A DNA stretch of 41,447 nucleotides, from contig DATBOO010000193.1 of assembly GCA_036553725.1 (NCBI GenBank), positions 1 through 41,447 on the forward strand, in the 5' to 3' direction. Numbering within the stretch: position 1 is the stretch's first letter; each line of letters starts with the position of its first letter. The position numbers and the translations under genes are program-made. Shown here piece by piece: positions 33,382 to 41,083 of the stretch. Source of the DNA: Bog-756 sp036553725 (GTDB lineage Bacteria > Actinomycetota > Acidimicrobiia > Acidimicrobiales > RAAP-2). The notes under the pieces are model-generated. The model ran no database searches. It was not told where the DNA came from and was given only the letters and a program-made list of their open reading frames with translations.

Positions 33382-34017
33382 ATGGCCCCGCTCCGAATGG
33401 TGATGGGCAGCGCCAATCCCGACAAGGCGGCGGAGATCCGGGCCATCCTGGGGGCCGTCCCCGGGGTGGTGCTGGATCCCCGGCCCCCTGAAATTTCCGA
33501 TGTCGAGGAGACCGGGGACACCCTGGTTGCCAACGCCCGGCTGAAGGCGTTCGCCATCGTGGATGCCACGGGCATGGCCGCCGTCGCCGACGACACCGGT
33601 CTCGAGGTCGAGGCCCTGGGGGGCGCTCCGGGGGTCTACTCGGCCCGCTACTCCGGCGAGCACGCCAGCTATGCCGAGAACGTGGCCAAGCTGCTCGGCG
33701 AGTTGGAGAGGGTCGGAGCCGACTCGCCCGAGCGCAGACGAGCACGGTTTCGATCGGTGGCCCTCGTCGGGTTTCCCGACGGGAGCGAGGTGTGGGCCGA
33801 CGGCGAAGTGGCCGGAGTCATCACCGGACAGGCGATCGGCGGGTCCGGGTTCGGCTATGACCCGGTCTTTGCCCCGGACGGCTGCCAGGGTCGCACGTTC
33901 GCACAGATGACTCCTTCGGAGAAGCACCGGATCTCGCACCGCGGCCGGGCGTTCCGGGCCCTCGCCGAGCGCCTCGAAGCGAGGCTCGGTGCCCCTTCAT
34001 CCGGTGCCCACGGGTAG
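33382..34017 (+). CDS. rdgB: Non-canonical purine NTP pyrophosphatase, RdgB/HAM1
   Basis: This 211-residue enzyme hydrolyses dITP, XTP and similar nucleotides to monophosphates and keeps them out of nucleic acids. It shows the N-terminal SANPDKAAEIRAIL substrate motif, ADDTGLEVEALGGAPGVYSARYSG (general acid Asp and metal ligands), GSGFGYDPVF and KHRISHRGRAF near the end. The start ATG 33382 is three bases after rph, a linkage widespread in Actinobacteria. Confidence 0.95.
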   Translation: MAPLRMVMGSANPDKAAEIRAILGAVPGVVLDPRPPEISDVEETGDTLVANARLKAFAIVDATGMAAVADDTGLEVEALGGAPGVYSARYSGEHASYAENVAKLLGELERVGADSPERRRARFRSVALVGFPDGSEVWADGEVAGVITGQAIGGSGFGYDPVFAPDGCQGRTFAQMTPSEKHRISHRGRAFRALAERLEARLGAPSSGAHG

Positions 34018-34050
34018 CGTCAGGCTCGTCCAGACAATGGAGGTCTTCTC

Positions 34051-34677
34051 GTGAGCGAGGTGTCGCCGGGACCCGGGTGGTGGCTGGCGTCGGACGGGAA
34101 GTGGTACGCGCCGGAGCAGGCGCCGGGGTTTGCTCCGGAGGCCGCGGCGATCGAATCGCCCCAGGGGCAGGGAGCCGGGCTCCCTCCGTCGGCTCCCGAT
34201 TCCCCCGTCGAACCGGCGCCGCCGACACCGGGCTACGTCGCGTCACCTACCGGCCACGGCCCCTGGGCGCCACCGGGGGCAGCCGGGTACGACCCTCCCC
34301 CGGGGATGCCGGGCCCTCCCGGCCCTCCACGGCCGGTGAACCCGGGGTACGGCTTCCCGCCACCCGGGCCCGGCTATGGATATCCGCCGGTGAGCACGAC
34401 GAACGGGTTGGCCATCGCCTCGTTGGTCTGCTCGTTCTTCTTCTGGCTCTCCGGGATCGGGTCCGTCCTGGCCATCATCTTCGGGTTCATCGCCCGCTCC
34501 CAGATCAGACGGACCGGGGGCGCCCAGCAGGGTGCAGGACTGGCCTTGGCCGGCATCATCATCGGCTTCGCCGGGATCATCATCGGGATCGGCATCATCG
34601 TCGCCATCGCTGTCGTCGTCCACCACTGCGATCAGACGGGGAACTGCACCTTCAACACCCTGCACACCGGGAACTGA
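34051..34677 (+). CDS. DUF4190-domain membrane protein with WW-like N-terminus
   Basis: This 208-residue protein starts with GPGWWLASDGKWYAPE, a short tryptophan motif seen at the front of many actinobacterial membrane proteins. A proline/glycine-rich linker of roughly 90 residues follows. Two hydrophobic segments (ASLVCSFFFWLSGIGSVLAIIFGFIA and LALAGIIIGFAGIIIGIGIIVAIAVVV, each about 25 residues) flank RSQIRRTGGAQQGAG, the DUF4190 pattern. Function is unknown. A short tail with two cysteines (HHCDQTGNCTF) ends the protein and would be outside or inside depending on topology. GTG 34051 has GGAGG upstream. Confidence 0.82.
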   Translation: MSEVSPGPGWWLASDGKWYAPEQAPGFAPEAAAIESPQGQGAGLPPSAPDSPVEPAPPTPGYVASPTGHGPWAPPGAAGYDPPPGMPGPPGPPRPVNPGYGFPPPGPGYGYPPVSTTNGLAIASLVCSFFFWLSGIGSVLAIIFGFIARSQIRRTGGAQQGAGLALAGIIIGFAGIIIGIGIIVAIAVVVHHCDQTGNCTFNTLHTGN

Positions 34678-34695
34678 CCCGGGTTCGGCGCCCGA

Positions 34696-35556
34696 TCAGG
34701 CCACTCCGTTATGTCCGGGATCGTCCGTGTGCACGGTGGGTGCCCACGGATCATCGGTGATCGGAGGGGGCATCATGGCCACTTCGGCCAGGTTGCTCAC
34801 CGGGACATCGCCGGCGCCGTCCATGGTGACCGGTCCCGCCGGGGCACCAGGTTGGACGGCGTGCTCGGCGTACTTGGCCGGCAAGCCGGAACGAGGTGGC
34901 GGCGGCAGGGATCCGATGCCGGCGGGCGGCAGCCCCGCGCTCACCGTTCCCGGAGTATCGCCCTGGGCATCGCCCCCACTGGGAACCGGATCCAATGCGA
35001 TGAGACCCGCAGTGTGGAGGTCGCGGAGTGTTCGGAGGCCGACGATGTGCTCACCGCCGATCTGTTCGAGTACCTCTTTGACCGTGTGGCCACCGTTGCC
35101 GACGGCGGTCAGCACCCGCCACTGGTCGCTTCGAATCTGGATGTCATGGTTGGGCGCGGTGGGGGACAGGGTCACCACCGATTCGAGTGGGATGACCCGG
35201 CGGATCTCCCACCACTCCTCGACCTGGGGACGGACCTCGTTGAGCACCGCCGCCACCGGCACGGTCGGCTGTCCGCTCGACGAGGTCACCCCGACGGTGA
35301 AGTGGAGCCAGCCGTCGGTGGCGCAGGCCAGTTCGAAGACCGCCTGTCCGATGGTGGTCGCCGTACCGACCTGGGCATTGGAGAGGTTGCCGTCCGCCAG
35401 CCACAATCTGCCGTCGACCTGGTCGCTGACCACCCGCACCTCACCGGTCTGCGAAGTGTAGGCAAGCAGTGAAAGGACATCGGACAGCTTGAACACCGAC
35501 AGTGATCCGACCAGAGACGCCGTTGGCGCCTCCTCGGGGGACTTCGATGAACTCAT
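34696..35556 (-). CDS. DUF4388-domain protein
   Basis: This 286-residue protein has an N-terminal DUF4388/PATAN domain: LVGSLSVFKLSDVLSLLAYT, TGEVRVVSDQVDGRLWLADG, then FELACATDGWLHFTVG. This domain is found in regulators that sense or scaffold signalling complexes. A winged-helix-like segment (QIRSDQWRVLTAVGNGGHTVKEVLEQIGGEHIVGLRTLRDLHTAGLI in pieces) resembles the usual partner of DUF4388. A disordered proline/glycine-rich tail follows. ATG 35556 has AAAGGAG six bases upstream. It is convergent with the DUF4190 gene by 18 bp. Confidence 0.8.
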   Translation of the reverse strand: MSSSKSPEEAPTASLVGSLSVFKLSDVLSLLAYTSQTGEVRVVSDQVDGRLWLADGNLSNAQVGTATTIGQAVFELACATDGWLHFTVGVTSSSGQPTVPVAAVLNEVRPQVEEWWEIRRVIPLESVVTLSPTAPNHDIQIRSDQWRVLTAVGNGGHTVKEVLEQIGGEHIVGLRTLRDLHTAGLIALDPVPSGGDAQGDTPGTVSAGLPPAGIGSLPPPPRSGLPAKYAEHAVQPGAPAGPVTMDGAGDVPVSNLAEVAMMPPPITDDPWAPTVHTDDPGHNGVA

Positions 35557-35896
35557 GGTCGGCTCCTTTCGGATTGCGGTCGACCCGGGGGAGGGCACCG
35601 CCGGGGATATCGCCGTCCTACCTTCGCCGCCGTTCGATGCGCCGCGGAGAGATTCGGCTGATGGGTCGCCAAGGCGGTCCGACCCGGCGCCCTGGTCGTC
35701 ACTTGATGGTTCCCGCAGGGACCGTCTCCTCCTGGCCATCGCCCATGCCCTTCGGTCGAGACTGCCTGGCCAAATCAGAGTAACCGCATTTGGTGAAGAA
35801 CTCCACACTGGGAGTGGTCGGCCGGCCCACCTCCGATCATGGCCCCGATCCGTCGGCCGACGAGCGGCGTGCAGGTCAGGCGTCCGGGTCCGGGGG
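35557..35896. other. 340-bp intergenic region
   Basis: Between the DUF4388 and L,D-transpeptidase genes, both on the minus strand, I see no convincing gene. It is likely the upstream control region of the DUF4388 gene. The A/T-rich patch near 35770-35800 is a candidate promoter area, but no -35/-10 pair with proper spacing was clear. Confidence 0.4.
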
Positions 35897-37075
35897 TCAG
35901 GCGACGGTCACCAGGGTGCCGATCGGGGTGAGCGGGTACACCACCGCGGCGTTGGCCGGAGGCATCTCCACACAGCCGTCGCTCTGAGGCGTTCCATAGC
36001 TTCCCCGTACGAAGCCATGGAGGGCGTCCCCGCCGTTGAAGTAGCTCACCCACGGAATTCCCGGGTCGGAATACTTGGACCCGTCGGGATTGGTGCCTGA
36101 CATGGTGGTCACCTTGTAGCGCACGTAGACGGGGAAGGTTCCCGAGTCGGTGGGGGCGGCGGCCACGCCGGTGTTGGCCCTCGTCGAATAGACCTCGGCC
36201 CCGTTGCTGTAGACGGTGGTCGTCTCGGGGATGGTCTTCGACACATAGACGTAGTTGTAGGGGGCCGGATCCATGGTCCCGGCGGACGCGTCGGCCAGCA
36301 ATTGCTCCCATACGGCCGGCCCGGCCAGACCGTCGGTCTTGATGTTGTGCTGGGACTCGTAGGCCATGACCGCGCCCTTGGTGATCTGGTTGGCCGAGCC
36401 GACGGTCCACTGGCCCTCGAGGGATGCCGGCTCGCTCCAGCGCCAGTTGAACGAGCCCTCTTGGGCCTGGGCGGCCTCCTGGGAGGCAGCCAGCGGACCG
36501 GCGGGGGTGAAGCTGACCGGGAGATAGCCCAACTGGGCCAGGAGCTGCTGCAGGCGGAGCGTGCTGCTGGCGGCCACCGTGAACCGGACCGACGACGGCT
36601 GGACCAGCCTTTTCCCGGCTGCGCTGACCACCCCGCCGTCCCCCCCGGGTACCGAGATCGTCTCGGTGGCCAGGGGCACGAGCGGTGCCGAGGCCACGAA
36701 GGTGAAGGTGTCCGGGGTCACCACCTGCCAGGTGCCGGCGACCGCGGGGCTGAGCGACGGAGGGGGCGAATGGGGGCTGATGGGGGCGGAGAACTGCACT
36801 GACAGGGTGGCGTCGCTCGGAATCTGGGTCGTCCCGTCGGCGGGGCTGACCGAGACCACGCTCAAAGGGCCGGGATCGGCAGCGGCGGCCACCGCCGCCG
36901 CGGTCGATGTCGGGGAGGCAGCCGCCCGGCCGCTTGGACCGCGGAGTGCGAATGCGGCAATGCCGACCCCGAGCACCGCCACCGCCACCAGGGCGACACC
37001 GATCGGCCAGCCCCTGCCCCGTGTGCGAGGTGGCGGCGAACCCGGTGATCTCGAATGTGCGTGTGCTGCCGGCAT
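35897..37075 (-). CDS. L,D-transpeptidase (YkuD) with Ig-like and peptidoglycan-binding regions
   Basis: This 392-residue wall enzyme has one N-terminal membrane segment (WPIGVALVAVAVLGVGIAAF), an Ig-like domain (VSVSPADGTTQIPSDATLSV), a peptidoglycan-binding-like segment (LQQLLAQLGYLP, later VMAYESQHNIKTDGLAGPAVWEQL in pieces) and a YkuD domain. The active site reads HGFVRGSYGTPQSDGCVEM with H353 and nucleophile C368. The usual S-H-G-C is S-D-G-C here (D366). L,D-transpeptidases make 3-3 cross-links in peptidoglycan. GAGGAGAGG precedes ATG 37075, and TAGAAT at 37100-37095 is a good -10 candidate. Confidence 0.9.
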   Translation of the reverse strand: MPAAHAHSRSPGSPPPRTRGRGWPIGVALVAVAVLGVGIAAFALRGPSGRAAASPTSTAAAVAAAADPGPLSVVSVSPADGTTQIPSDATLSVQFSAPISPHSPPPSLSPAVAGTWQVVTPDTFTFVASAPLVPLATETISVPGGDGGVVSAAGKRLVQPSSVRFTVAASSTLRLQQLLAQLGYLPVSFTPAGPLAASQEAAQAQEGSFNWRWSEPASLEGQWTVGSANQITKGAVMAYESQHNIKTDGLAGPAVWEQLLADASAGTMDPAPYNYVYVSKTIPETTTVYSNGAEVYSTRANTGVAAAPTDSGTFPVYVRYKVTTMSGTNPDGSKYSDPGIPWVSYFNGGDALHGFVRGSYGTPQSDGCVEMPPANAAVVYPLTPIGTLVTVA

Positions 37076-37094
37076 GCCTCTCCTCGCTCAGAAA

Positions 37095-37100
37095 ATTCTA
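37095..37100 (-). promoter_or_regulatory. -10 hexamer upstream of the L,D-transpeptidase gene
   Basis: TAGAAT on the minus strand, 19 bases before ATG 37075, fits TAnnnT. Transcription would begin about 37088 and leave a short leader containing the GAGGAGAGG ribosome binding site. No good -35 was seen. Confidence 0.4.
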
Positions 37101-37181
37101 CCAGTCCGCGGAGGCAATTCGGCCCCCATCGGGAGCGAGGTCGCAGGATGGGCCAGAAACCCCGATGCATCCCCCGGCGCG

Positions 37182-39551
37182 TCAGTCGGCCGGCCGGGAC
37201 CCGATCCGCTCCCCGATGGCCAGCTCGAGGGCGGAGATGAGTTGGGGATCACTGAGTTTTCTTCCGTCGGGGCCACGCACATAGAAGGCGTCGACCACGG
37301 CGGACCCGAACGTGGACACCTTGGCCGAGGTGACATCGAGACGGTGGTCCACCAGGGCCTGGGTGATGCGATGGAGCTGGCCGACGACGTCCTCGGCCCG
37401 CACCTCGACCACCGTGGCCGTGGCCGAGGCGTTGTTGTCCACCGTCACCTGTGTGGACACCAGATGAGGCGTGACCGCTCGCCGGTCGGCCCGGTAGGTC
37501 CGGGCCCGTTCGGCCAGCTGGGCCTCGATGGAGAGCTTGCCCGCCATGATCGCGGCCAGATCGTCCGCCAGGCGGGCGACCGGAGGCCATCGACCCCTGG
37601 AGGGCTCCACGGTGAAGATGTCGACCGCCACCCCATCCTCGCCGGCGACGACCGCCGAGCGCACGTTCAACCCGTGCATGGCCAGCGCCCCGGTGACTTC
37701 GGCCAGCAGTCCCGACCGGTCGGGCGCCACCACGGTGACCATCGGGTCGTCGATCGAGATCGCCGGCACCCGGTGGGAGCGGACGGTCTCCATGATCACC
37801 CGGAGTTCGTCGGTCAGCCACGGGGTCGGCGCGGTGGCGGGCTCGCCGGCCAGCAGCCGGCCGGTCCGTTCGACGAGCTCGGCGATCAGCCCCGCCTTCC
37901 ATGGGCCCCAGGCGGAGGGACCGGTGGCCAGACTGTCCGCCTCGACCAGCGCGGCCAGCAGCTCGAGTGTGGATCGGTTGCCGACTTCCTTGGCCACCCG
38001 TTCTGCGGTGGCGGGGTCGTCGAGGTCCCGACGGGTGGCCGTGTCGGGCAACAGCAGGTGCAGACGCACCAGGGTGACCAGGGTTTCGACGTCGCTGTCG
38101 GGAAGCCCGATCCGGTGCCCGATGTCGGCGACGACGCTCATGCCCACCTCGGTGTGGTCTCCGGGGAAGCCCTTCCCGATGTCGTGGAGGAGGGTGCCGA
38201 TCAACAGGAGGTCGACCCGGCCGACCCGGTGGGACAAGGTGGCGGCATTGGCCGTGGCTTCGAGCAGATGACGGTCCACCGTGAAGCGGTGATACGGGTT
38301 GCGCTGGGGCTTGTTGCGGACCGCGGCCCATTCGGGCAGGTAGCGCTCGATGATCCGGCGCTGGTCCAGCGCCTCGAGCGCGGCGATGGCCGGTGGTCCG
38401 GTGGCGAGCACCCGCACCAAGGCGGCCCGCAGGTCGTCGGGCCAGGGCACCGGCGGCGACGGTGCCTTGCGGCCGAGGAGGTTGAGGGCATCCCGGGCGA
38501 TGGGCAGGTTCTTCTCAGCAGCCACCGCGGCCAACCGCAACGAGATGGAGGCGTCCGTGCTCACATTGGCGGTCTCGACCAGGACCACTTCGTACTCGGT
38601 GGCCCCCACCTCCGGATCCCCGGGGACCGCCCGGACGGCCTCGGCCCGCCCGGAGGAGCCATCCCGGCTGTCGGACCGTCTCCGCCGGCGATCGGATCCC
38701 TGGGCGCGGGGCCACGCACCGCGCCGGCGCCAGGCGTCGTCGGCTTCCCAGGCAATGGTGCGGCCGGCGGTGGCCACCGTCCCCATGAGCGAGTCGCTGT
38801 CCGGCTCCCCCAGGGTCCGGGCCACGGCGTCCTGTTCCTGCAGGAGCAGTTTGTTCTGCTCCCGGGCGGCGTTCCTGTGCAGCTCGACCCGAATGGAAGT
38901 GAGCACTCCCCGGGCATCGTCGATGGCCACGGTGTCCACGTAGTCGGCCAGGACCGGCACGGCCCGCATCACGGCGGTCAGGGCCACGACGTCGCGTAGT
39001 CCTCCATGGGACTCCTTCAGGTCGGGCTCGAGGAGGAACCCGACATCGCCGAATGACCGGCGCCGCTCCTCCACCAGGTCGGCCAGCACCCCGAGCCAGG
39101 GGGGCTTCTGCTTCGACCACCGCTCACGGGCGCGCTCGAGGACCGGCATCGCGACCCGGGCGTCGCCGCACACCACCCGGCCGTCCAGCAGACCGAGGGC
39201 GACCCGCAGGTCACCGCCGGCCATCTCCAGGGCCTCGTTGGGGCGCCGGACGCTGTGGTCGAGGGAGATCCCCTCGTCCCAGACCGGATACCAGATCCGG
39301 TCGGCAGTGGTCGAGATGTCCCGGCGGCCCCGGTGGATGAGCACGACGTCGAGATCGCTGAACGGGCACAACTCGGATCGGCCGTAGCCACCCACCGCCA
39401 CCAGGGCCATCCCTCGTCCGTCCCCTCCGGTGGCCTCGTCGAACAGGCCGGTCAGCCACTCGTCAGCTGCCGCCGCGTAGGCCCGGCAGAACGCATCCCC
39501 CCGCAGGTCCTCACGCTCGATGAGCGTCTGCAGTCGCGCACGCAGGGACAC
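37182..39551 (-). CDS. glnD: PII nucleotidyltransferase GlnD
   Basis: This 789-residue nitrogen sensor modifies and demodifies PII proteins. The nucleotidyltransferase motif is GGYGRSELCPFSDLDV (D66, D68). An HD domain follows (LLIGTLLHDIGKGFPGDHTEVG), and two ACT domains near the C-terminus (VTVVAPDRSGLLAEVTGALA and ATVVEVRAEDVVGQLHRITQ) sense glutamine. In several actinobacteria the homologue adenylylates GlnK rather than uridylylating it. No glnK or amtB gene lies in the window. The start is GTG 39551. Length is slightly below the E. coli enzyme. Confidence 0.93.
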   Translation of the reverse strand: MSLRARLQTLIEREDLRGDAFCRAYAAAADEWLTGLFDEATGGDGRGMALVAVGGYGRSELCPFSDLDVVLIHRGRRDISTTADRIWYPVWDEGISLDHSVRRPNEALEMAGGDLRVALGLLDGRVVCGDARVAMPVLERARERWSKQKPPWLGVLADLVEERRRSFGDVGFLLEPDLKESHGGLRDVVALTAVMRAVPVLADYVDTVAIDDARGVLTSIRVELHRNAAREQNKLLLQEQDAVARTLGEPDSDSLMGTVATAGRTIAWEADDAWRRRGAWPRAQGSDRRRRRSDSRDGSSGRAEAVRAVPGDPEVGATEYEVVLVETANVSTDASISLRLAAVAAEKNLPIARDALNLLGRKAPSPPVPWPDDLRAALVRVLATGPPAIAALEALDQRRIIERYLPEWAAVRNKPQRNPYHRFTVDRHLLEATANAATLSHRVGRVDLLLIGTLLHDIGKGFPGDHTEVGMSVVADIGHRIGLPDSDVETLVTLVRLHLLLPDTATRRDLDDPATAERVAKEVGNRSTLELLAALVEADSLATGPSAWGPWKAGLIAELVERTGRLLAGEPATAPTPWLTDELRVIMETVRSHRVPAISIDDPMVTVVAPDRSGLLAEVTGALAMHGLNVRSAVVAGEDGVAVDIFTVEPSRGRWPPVARLADDLAAIMAGKLSIEAQLAERARTYRADRRAVTPHLVSTQVTVDNNASATATVVEVRAEDVVGQLHRITQALVDHRLDVTSAKVSTFGSAVVDAFYVRGPDGRKLSDPQLISALELAIGERIGSRPAD

Positions 39552-39637
39552 GGCCGGACCGTACCACCGGCCAGGTCCGGGGGGTCGATCGCCCGCATCC
39601 GGCGATCGGGCGCGGGCCCTCAGCGGCCCCGGGCGAT

Positions 39638-39643
39638 TATCCT
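39638..39643 (+). promoter_or_regulatory. -10 hexamer for a leaderless small-protein mRNA
   Basis: TATCCT fits TAnnnT and ends seven bases before ATG 39651, with no Shine-Dalgarno between. This spacing predicts a transcript starting at the ATG. No clear -35 was identified. Confidence 0.45.
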
Positions 39644-39650
39644 GTATCCC

Positions 39651-39842
39651 ATGGAGCAGAACGAGCGGTCGGGACTCAGCGTGTTCGACGGCGTCCTCAT
39701 CGTCGGGGGCGGCATCATCGCCATCGTCGTGGCCTTCGCCGTGCTCAGCTTCGTGGCCGGCATCGTCTGGTTCGTGGTCAAGGTCGCCGTGGTGGTCGCC
39801 CTGGTCGTGCTGGTGGCCAAGCTGGTGTTCCGCCGGCGATAG
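39651..39842 (+). CDS. Small membrane protein, hypothetical
   Basis: This 63-residue protein has a polar start (MEQNERSGLS), two adjoining hydrophobic stretches (VFDGVLIVGGGIIAIVVAFA and VVKVAVVVALVVLVAKLVF) and a basic end RRR. It is probably a two-helix hairpin or one long helix in the membrane, with the positive end cytoplasmic. I recognise no family. It lies between divergent glnD and the convergent glycosyltransferase. The TATCCT hexamer and absent ribosome binding site fit leaderless expression. Confidence 0.65.
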   Translation: MEQNERSGLSVFDGVLIVGGGIIAIVVAFAVLSFVAGIVWFVVKVAVVVALVVLVAKLVFRRR

Positions 39843-39864
39843 CCGAACCGGTCGACGGGTAGCC

Positions 39865-40893
39865 CTACGGGGCGATCATCGACTCGAAGAACTCGATGTG
39901 CTCGGTCACCATGCGGTTGGTCGAGAAGTAGCCCTCCACCGCCAACCGGCAGTCGGAGCGCTGCAATTCGCCGAGCCGGCCGATGGCGTCCACCATCTCG
40001 CCCTCGTCTTCGCAGAGGAAACCGGTGCGGCCGTGGTCGACCACTTCGGGGGCGGCGCCCTCCGGAAAGGCCAGGACCGGCGTGCCACAGGCCATCGCCT
40101 CGATCATCACCATGCCGAACGGCTCGTTCCACCGGATGGGGAAGAGGAGCGCCGACGCCCCCGCCAGAAGCTCGAGTTTGCGCTCGTGGGAGACCTCGCC
40201 CAGGTAGTGGGCGTCGTTGCCGAGTTGGGGTTCCACCTTCTCGGCGAAGTAGCTCAACTCCCACGGCTCGCGCATCTTGGCGGCCAGCAAGATGCGGATC
40301 CCCGCCTTGCGGGCCACCTCGACGGCCCGGTGCACCCCCTTGTCTTCGGCCATGCGGCCCAGGAAGAGGACGTAGGGGCCATCCTTGTCCCCTCGGCCGT
40401 CCCCCATGGGGAAGTGGGCTGCGTCCACGCCGTGGTGGATGACGCGGGCGATGGGGATCTCCGGGGCGGCACGTCGCTGCGCGTGGGAGATGGCCACGAT
40501 GGGAACGCGCTCGGCGTTCACCCGGTAGAGGTCGCTGAGCTCGTCGTTGAACGGGCCGTGGATGGTGGTGGCCACCGGGAGCCCGGGGTAGTGCTCGGAG
40601 TGGAACGGCCCCATCACCGTGTGGTCGTGGACCACATCGCAGTCGCGCACCGCCTCATAGGCGTGGATGACGTGACGGATCTCGGGAACGGCCATGCCGA
40701 TGCGGGTGCCCTCGGCTTCCGGGAGGATCCATTTGCGCGGCACGGGACAGGTGGACTCGCCGGTGGTGAAGAGGAGGACGTCGTGCCCGGCACTCTGGAG
40801 GCCCCGGGCCAACTGGTCCACGACCAACTCGATGCCGCCGTAGAGCAGGGGAGGGATGGGAGTCCACGGCGGTGCGATCATTCCGATCCTCAT
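39865..40893 (-). CDS. Glycosyltransferase family 4 protein
   Basis: This 342-residue GT-B glycosyltransferase has an N-terminal acceptor domain (MRIGMIAPPWTPIPPLLYGGIE, the glycine loop GGIE, then DVVHDHTVMGPFHS). A donor domain follows, with YVLFLGRMAEDKGV and the EX7E region WNEPFGMVMIEAMACGTPVLAF, the sugar-nucleotide site. Such enzymes retain anomeric configuration. The acceptor and donor are unknown; similar genes make trehalose, glycolipids or mannosides. ATG 40893 is preferred; a TTG four codons upstream (40905) is possible. Its 5' end lies close to the tRNA-Cys promoter. Confidence 0.87.
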   Translation of the reverse strand: MRIGMIAPPWTPIPPLLYGGIELVVDQLARGLQSAGHDVLLFTTGESTCPVPRKWILPEAEGTRIGMAVPEIRHVIHAYEAVRDCDVVHDHTVMGPFHSEHYPGLPVATTIHGPFNDELSDLYRVNAERVPIVAISHAQRRAAPEIPIARVIHHGVDAAHFPMGDGRGDKDGPYVLFLGRMAEDKGVHRAVEVARKAGIRILLAAKMREPWELSYFAEKVEPQLGNDAHYLGEVSHERKLELLAGASALLFPIRWNEPFGMVMIEAMACGTPVLAFPEGAAPEVVDHGRTGFLCEDEGEMVDAIGRLGELQRSDCRLAVEGYFSTNRMVTEHIEFFESMIAP

Positions 40894-40900
40894 GGTGAGA

Positions 40901-40929
40901 TTCAAGCATCTCGACGGGGGAGGGTAGGA
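40901..40929 (+). promoter_or_regulatory. Probable tRNA-Cys promoter
   Basis: TAGGAT at 40924-40929 lies 14 bases before the tRNA 5' end and matches the -10 proposed for ssrA. TTCAAG at 40901-40906 with a 17-bp spacer is a weak -35. The promoter overlaps the upstream region of the divergent glycosyltransferase gene. Confidence 0.4.
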
Positions 40930-40943
40930 TCGCCGGACGCCAC

Positions 40944-41018
40944 GGCGGCGTGGCCGAGTGGTTTAGGCAGGGGCCTGCAAAGCCCCGTACGGCGGTTCGA
41001 TTCCGCCCGCCGCCTCCA
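40944..41018 (+). tRNA. tRNA-Cys (GCA)
   Basis: A 75-nt tRNA including encoded CCA. The acceptor GGCGGCG pairs with CGCCGCC, the anticodon stem GGGGC/GCCCC encloses loop CTGCAAA with anticodon GCA, and the T arm GGCGG-TTCGATT-CCGCC is perfect. The discriminator base is T, which is the usual identity element for tRNA-Cys. Confidence 0.95.
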
Positions 41019-41083
41019 ATTGGATCGGGCCTGCACGTGTCCGGCGCGGGCGCGGATCCGAGCCAGGTGCCGAGCCCGGTGCC

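Noticed and set aside
40944..41018. tRNA-Cys as an island attachment site
   Set aside because: No repeat of its 3' end and no integrase occurs in the window.
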